DNA of 51,885 nucleotides from an uncultured Bacillota bacterium (lineage in GTDB: Bacteria; Bacillota; Clostridia; Oscillospirales; Oscillospiraceae). Where the stretch lies: positions 1 to 51,885 of the forward strand of contig CAMTMZ010000016.1 of NCBI GenBank assembly GCA_947073765.1. Direction: 5' to 3'. A model generated the notes under the pieces. That model was not told where the DNA came from, did no database searches, and saw nothing but the letters and a program-made list of their open reading frames with translations. Positions 48,470 through 51,885 of this stretch are shown here, piece by piece (positions within the stretch are counted from its first letter, which is position 1; each line of letters begins with the position of its first letter). A program made the translations under genes and the position numbers.

Positions 48470-48598
48470 ATGCTGTGGGAACTTATCCTGTTCACCGCCT
48501 GGCTGTGCGGCTCCGTCCTGCTCACCGCTGGCGGCTTCTATATCGGCAGATTCTTCGCCAAGAAGATTGAGGACTTTTTCGATAAACGCCGCAAATAA
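48470..48598 (+). CDS. Small membrane protein 2 of inovirus-like element
   Basis: A 42-codon gene starting at ATG 48470, one base after the previous stop with GGGAGG upstream. One membrane segment (LILFTAWLCGSVLLTAGGFYIG) and a charged tail (KKIEDFFDKRRK). It ends at a terminator. Resembles tiny minor coat-type proteins. Confidence 0.6.
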   Translation: MLWELILFTAWLCGSVLLTAGGFYIGRFFAKKIEDFFDKRRK

Positions 48599-48633
48599 AA
48601 GAATAGCGCCCTCTGCAAAGAGCGCCATTCTTT
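48598..48633. terminator. Terminator after coat gene cluster
   Basis: AAAGAATAGCGC (48598-48609) pairs with GCGCCATTCTTT (48622-48633), one mismatch, with A and T runs so that it can work in both directions. Confidence 0.75.
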
Positions 48634-48641
48634 CAGGTACG

Positions 48642-48740
48642 TTACCTCTGCTTGCTCAGCTTTGCGGTAACAAAGCTGAGTATGGCAAGTGTCAGCAACA
48701 ATGGATTTTGCACAATCATTTGTTTTAAAAAATCTATCAT
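48642..48740 (-). CDS. Tiny hydrophobic peptide, reverse strand
   Basis: A 32-codon frame, MIDFLKQMIVQNPLLLTLAI..., with AAAGGAG six bases upstream of ATG 48740. One membrane segment with a basic tail (KLSKQR). It shares a QNPLLLTLA / SNPLLTLFVA pattern with the coat-like protein, which may be chance. Its ribosome site overlaps that of the divergent gene at 48755. It could be a type I-toxin-like peptide; expression is unproven. Confidence 0.4.
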   Translation of the reverse strand: MIDFLKQMIVQNPLLLTLAILSFVTAKLSKQR

Positions 48741-48754
48741 TGGAGGCTCCTTTC

Positions 48755-48922
48755 ATGGATGTATTCTATCCAGCAGACGAAATAGAAGTGATTCGCCAAA
48801 TGTTGGCTTTCTTATGTTGGTCTTGGGCGGCTTGTCTTGGCTGGCATTTTGCTAATTGGCAGCTACGGTCTTTTAGGGACTTTTTCTATTTTCTCCGCAG
48901 TCTGTTCCACCGCCGTCTGTAA
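48755..48922 (+). CDS. Small membrane-associated protein, unknown
   Basis: A 55-residue frame from ATG 48755 (MDVFYPADEIEVIRQMLAFL) with GGAGG upstream. It has one membrane segment (MLAFLCWSWAACLGWHFA) and a basic, aromatic tail (FRDFFYFLRSLFHRRL). An in-frame GTG at 48689 lacks a ribosome site. The stop lies in a hairpin arm. It may be a minor coat or pilot-type protein of the inovirus-like element. Confidence 0.5.
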   Translation: MDVFYPADEIEVIRQMLAFLCWSWAACLGWHFANWQLRSFRDFFYFLRSLFHRRL

Positions 48923-48955
48923 CACAACTTCCCCCAGCTGCGCCGCTGTGTTACA
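48918..48955 (+). other. Stem-loop with TGTAACACA arms (copy 2)
   Basis: TGTAACACA (48918-48926) and TGTGTTACA (48947-48955) are perfect 9-bp inverted repeats with a 20-base loop. The same arms occur at 47965-48018, so the two hairpins bracket the coat gene block. Confidence 0.65.
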
Positions 48956-48958
48956 AAA

Positions 48959-48978
48959 GGGGCCGCACGTGCGGCCCC
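48959..48978. other. 20-base perfect palindrome
   Basis: GGGGCCGCACGTGCGGCCCC, directly following hairpin copy 2. It could be a strong hairpin at the end of the transcript or a packaging/recombination feature. No T run follows. Confidence 0.6.
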
Positions 48979-49043
48979 CTAGGATTATCGGAGTTTTCTA
49001 GTTAAATAAAGTACAGTTTACAAGGGACTACACAAGGTAACGG

Positions 49044-49075
49044 TCTGACGGGCGCTGATATGCCCGTCAGATTTT
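49044..49075 (+). terminator. Terminator at the left end of the mobilizable element
   Basis: TCTGACGGGC (49044-49053) pairs with GCCCGTCAGA (49062-49071), followed by TTTT. It overlaps the recombinase stop codon and would stop rightward read-through into the recombinase antisense strand. Confidence 0.65.
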
Positions 49076-50578
49076 CCATGTGATGTTTAAGCTGTCGCTT
49101 GTGGCGGCAATGGTGGTAATCATCAAATCCACCACCCGCCGCTTGTCGTCAAAGGATACGTTCTTCCAAGTGTCGAGGTAGCCGGAAATCTGGCTGACCT
49201 GTTCCGGGCTGATGGCTTCCACGGTCAACTCCGCCATCTTCGCCAGAAGTTCCTGCTTGCGTCCGTCCAGTTCGGCTATCTTCACATTCACATAGGAGAG
49301 CAGCACATTATTTGCGCCTGTCAGACTGTCCAGCAACTTTTCAATCTCGCTATCCACATGGGCAAGTTCCACTTGCAGGGCGGTGATTTTGGGATTGGCC
49401 TTTGCCGCTTTCTTCCTGCCCGTCAGTGTCTTGTAGCTGTCCAGCTTTTTCACCATCTGCCGATACACCACCGCTTCCAGTTCCGCCGTGATGATTTTCC
49501 CACAGCCGGGACAGCTTTTGTTGTCCAGCCGTTTCGTACAGCGGAGGTACTGTCTGCCGGAGGGATTGAAGATACTCATAAGGGCGTACCCGCAGTTCCC
49601 GCACTTGATTTTCCCTGCCAGCCATGTATGGGTGGCTTTCCGGGCGGACTGGATTTTCATGTTGTTCATCAGCTTCTTGCGGCAGGTCAGCCATATATCC
49701 GAGGGGACAATCCCCTCATGGGGCGCAAGCACCAGCATTTGGTCTTTCAGGCTTTGGGCCTTGCCCGGCTTCACATCCCGGCCTTGATAGAGATAACACC
49801 CGTTCATGCCCGTGAAGTCGGCGACGTCATTGACAAGCACCGTCCCCTGGCTCTTGAAAAACTCGTACACATCCAAGTCCGCCTGCACATAGACGGGGTT
49901 GCGTAACATCTGCGCCAGCGTGGGGCGTATCAGTTCCCGGCCATTAAATAAAATGCCCTGTTCCGCAAAGTACCGGGTGATGTCCCCATAGGAGGTTGTC
50001 GGCTGGGCGTACATTTCAAACATCAGCCGGATATTTGCCGCTTCCTCCGGGTTCACCACCAGCCGCTTTGTGTTGATACCGTCCATCTTGATTGGCTCCG
50101 TATGGAAGCCGTAGGGGGCTTTCCCGCCCATCTTGAAGCCCCGCTGACTGCGGGAGTAGTAAGCGTCTGTCACCCGCTTCTGTATCGTTTCCCGTTCAAG
50201 CTGGGCGAACACGATACAGATATTCAGCATGGCCCGTCCCATCGGCGTGGAGGTATCAAACTTTTCCGTAGAGGACACAAACTCCACATTGTACTGCTGG
50301 AACAGCTCCATCATGTTGGCAAAGTCCAGAATGGAACGGCTGATACGGTCGAGCTTGTAAACCACGACCTTTGCAATCAAGCCCCGCTTGATGTCCCGCA
50401 CCAGTTCTTGAAACTTCGGACGGTCTGTGTTCTTGCCGCTGTACCCTTTGTCTGTGTATTCCTTGCAGTTACCGCCTTTCAACTCGTATTTGCAAAATTC
50501 AATCTGGCTTTCAATGGAAATGCTGTCCTTTTTGTCTACCGATTGTCTTGCATAGATTGCGTCTATCCGATTGTTCAT
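49067..50578 (-). CDS. Large serine recombinase (TnpX-like)
   Basis: A 503-residue recombinase. The N-terminal resolvase domain contains IDAIYARQSVDKKDSISIES with the catalytic Ser14 (ARQS), KVVVYKLDRISRSILDF and the helix ERETIQKRVTDA. The recombinase domain follows (about 170-280), then a zinc ribbon (IKCGNCGYAL ... CPGCGK) and a coiled coil (about 385-440). It inserts and excises the element, as TnpX does for Tn4451/Tn4453 in clostridia. It starts at ATG 50578 after AAAGGAGCG. Confidence 0.9.
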   Translation of the reverse strand: MNNRIDAIYARQSVDKKDSISIESQIEFCKYELKGGNCKEYTDKGYSGKNTDRPKFQELVRDIKRGLIAKVVVYKLDRISRSILDFANMMELFQQYNVEFVSSTEKFDTSTPMGRAMLNICIVFAQLERETIQKRVTDAYYSRSQRGFKMGGKAPYGFHTEPIKMDGINTKRLVVNPEEAANIRLMFEMYAQPTTSYGDITRYFAEQGILFNGRELIRPTLAQMLRNPVYVQADLDVYEFFKSQGTVLVNDVADFTGMNGCYLYQGRDVKPGKAQSLKDQMLVLAPHEGIVPSDIWLTCRKKLMNNMKIQSARKATHTWLAGKIKCGNCGYALMSIFNPSGRQYLRCTKRLDNKSCPGCGKIITAELEAVVYRQMVKKLDSYKTLTGRKKAAKANPKITALQVELAHVDSEIEKLLDSLTGANNVLLSYVNVKIAELDGRKQELLAKMAELTVEAISPEQVSQISGYLDTWKNVSFDDKRRVVDLMITTIAATSDSLNITWKI

Positions 50579-50672
50579 ATTGTCGCTCCTTTTCTTAAAA
50601 AAGAAACGGAGCTGCTGACAGTTCTATTATACCGCCAGCAGCCCCGCAAATCAATGATGGGTTTGGAAAACC

Positions 50673-50885
50673 TTATGTCCCGGCTTCCTCACTCTCCCGC
50701 TTGTCGGCGTACTTGCGGAACACCTCATAAAGCTGCTGTTCCAGTTCCCGGCGTTTGGCTGCTTCCTGTTCCGGCGTGAACACCGGGGAGAGATTTTCCA
50801 GTGTGATTTCCTTTCCCTGAAAAGTCACGATTTCGATTTCCTTTTTGTATCTGATATTACTTATAAGATCACCTTTCCTTTCCAT
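50673..50885 (-). CDS. Small protein between relaxase and recombinase
   Basis: A 70-residue protein starting MERKGDLISNIRYKKEIEIV at 50885, overlapping the relaxase 3' end by 17 bases. It has a beta-like start and a charged helical end (EQEAAKRRELEQQLYEVFRKYADKRE). Similar small genes sit in this place in clostridial mobilizable elements; function unknown. Confidence 0.65.
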   Translation of the reverse strand: MERKGDLISNIRYKKEIEIVTFQGKEITLENLSPVFTPEQEAAKRRELEQQLYEVFRKYADKRESEEAGT

Positions 50886-51813
50886 GCTGCCGCTGTTGCC
50901 GTTTCAGTTCCGCTAAAATCTCCGGCGGGATACGGTCAACCAGCCGCCGCATATCGTCCAGTTCGCTTTTTAACTTCGCCCGTTCCATCGTGTCATTCAT
51001 CTTGCCTTTTTCGCTGGCCTTTGCCCTGACTTCCAGCTTTTCATTTTCCGCTAACAAGTCATTGATTGTGACCTTGTATTTTTTCAGTTGCCCGGAGAAG
51101 TTCTCCATCTGCGGAAACCACTTTTTCAGCATGGAGAGGGCTTCCTCTTTCTTCTTTCCGGCGTTCAGCGGGGTAATGCCGGAGAGAACCGCTTCAATGG
51201 CCCTCGCCTGTTTGGAGAGGTTGACCGCCTGTTTGAACAGCCGGGTGGGGATATGCTTCCGGCCCGTCTTGCTGGCGCTTTCCCCACGCTCCAGGTCGGG
51301 GTACTGCTCCACCATACAGGCGTGAAAATCGTCCTGCCACTTCGTCAGATTGGCCCGGTTGCCGATAATTTCTTTGGCGCACAGGCGGTTGTCCTTTGTC
51401 AGCGGCACAAAGACCAAGTGCAGATGGGGCGTTTTTTCATCCATGTGTACCATAGCCGAAACGATGTTCTCCCGGCCCACCCGGTCAATGAGGAAGTCCG
51501 CCGCCCTCTGGAAGTAGGCCGCTATCTCCTTTGGGGACTTGCCCTTGAAAAACTCCGGGCTGGCGGTAATCAGCGTGTCCACAAACCGAGTGCTGTCCTT
51601 GCGGGTGCGGCATCTGGCCTGCTCGATGCGGCTCTGAATGAAATGGTAGTAGCGGCCATCCGGCTTGACGATGTGGAAATTGTACTTGCTCCGGCTGGTG
51701 TCAATGTCCGGGTTGCTGGCGTACTGCTCCTTTTTCCGTTCATGGTGGGCTTCCAGCGGCCCCGCCGGGTGGCCCTTGTGCTTCTCAAATCGCAAAATTG
51801 CGTGTTGTGCCAT
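50869..51813 (-). CDS. MobV-family relaxase (Pre/Mob)
   Basis: A 314-residue relaxase. The start MAQHAILRFEKHKGHPAGPL... at 51813 follows AAAGGAG. The MobV signature is seen: YNFHIVKPDGRYYHFI, and the metal-binding motif HMDEKTPHLHLVFVPL with the HxHxVFVP pattern. The C-terminal third is coiled coil. It would nick an oriT so that conjugative elements can mobilise this element, as TnpZ does in Tn4451. Family members reach 400-500 residues, so this is a short version. Confidence 0.88.
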   Translation of the reverse strand: MAQHAILRFEKHKGHPAGPLEAHHERKKEQYASNPDIDTSRSKYNFHIVKPDGRYYHFIQSRIEQARCRTRKDSTRFVDTLITASPEFFKGKSPKEIAAYFQRAADFLIDRVGRENIVSAMVHMDEKTPHLHLVFVPLTKDNRLCAKEIIGNRANLTKWQDDFHACMVEQYPDLERGESASKTGRKHIPTRLFKQAVNLSKQARAIEAVLSGITPLNAGKKKEEALSMLKKWFPQMENFSGQLKKYKVTINDLLAENEKLEVRAKASEKGKMNDTMERAKLKSELDDMRRLVDRIPPEILAELKRQQRQHGKER

Positions 51814-51842
51814 TGAACTCCTTTCCCCATTCCATTCCTTTC

Positions 51843-51860
51843 CGGCGGGTTTTCCCGCCG
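51843..51860. other. Inverted repeat upstream of the relaxase, oriT candidate
   Basis: CGGCGGG (51843-51849) and CCCGCCG (51854-51860) pair around TTTT, 30-47 bases upstream of the relaxase start. MobV origins lie just upstream of mob genes and include such repeats. The nick site is not identifiable. Confidence 0.35.
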
Positions 51861-51885
51861 AAAATATCTCTGATAGGATTGGAAT

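Overview
The window looks like a Gram-positive, GC-rich gut Clostridium relative (Oscillospiraceae / Flavonifractor-Lawsonibacter type). This is inferred from the firmicute-type galT, the LytR-CpsA-Psr protein, the YesM/YesN sensor pair, the YloU/YloV pair and strong AGGAGG ribosome sites. No sequence search was possible, so the taxonomy is inference.

Region 1 (1-about 13280) is the right part of a contractile-tail prophage. It runs from baseplate J (cut by the window edge) through tail protein I and a tail-fibre protein. Next comes a complete diversity-generating retroelement (DGR): an Avd-like helical protein (2298-2900), a template repeat (TR, 2938-3061), a reverse transcriptase (3280-4491) and a 618-residue target protein (4520-6376) carrying the variable repeat (VR, 5011-5134). 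From 2940 to 3061 TR and VR differ at 16 positions, and all 16 are adenines in the TR. A lysis block follows (several small membrane proteins, a CHAP-LysM endolysin). After it come small reverse-strand genes under two copies of a three-operator array built on ATCTAACGTTAGAT, an Arc-like putative repressor, an XRE repressor and an IS30-type transposase. Just beyond is the 3' end of a broken gene with its own terminator, which probably marks the prophage edge.

Region 2 (13417-45808) is chromosomal: a cell-wall LCP protein, an ECF sigma factor with its likely anti-sigma partner, an FMN-dependent alpha-hydroxyacid dehydrogenase, the DUF711/ACT pair, an HD nucleotidase, XRE and TetR regulators and a sodium:solute symporter. 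A galactose locus follows: galK-galT leftward, mglB-mglA-mglC rightward, a small membrane protein, then a sensor operon of YesN-type regulator, YesM-type kinase and two sugar-binding-protein homologues. Next come a PhoB/PhoR-like pair behind a Pho-box-like repeat, an iron alcohol dehydrogenase, a cyclase-family hydrolase, a UPF0597 cysteine desulfidase-like gene, a HAD phosphatase, a TraB/GumN protein, and the YloV/YloU pair.

Region 3 (about 45809-49020) looks like part of an inovirus-like (filamentous phage) element: a small ssDNA-binding-like protein, a stem-loop-rich origin candidate, a Rep_trans replication initiator, a coat-like 67-residue membrane protein, several further tiny membrane proteins, and unusual inverted repeats. 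No Zot/gpI morphogenesis ATPase is visible.

Region 4 (about 49020-51885) is the left part of a Tn4451-like integrative mobilizable element (large serine recombinase, small gene, MobV relaxase), which appears to interrupt or abut the inovirus-like element and runs off the window.
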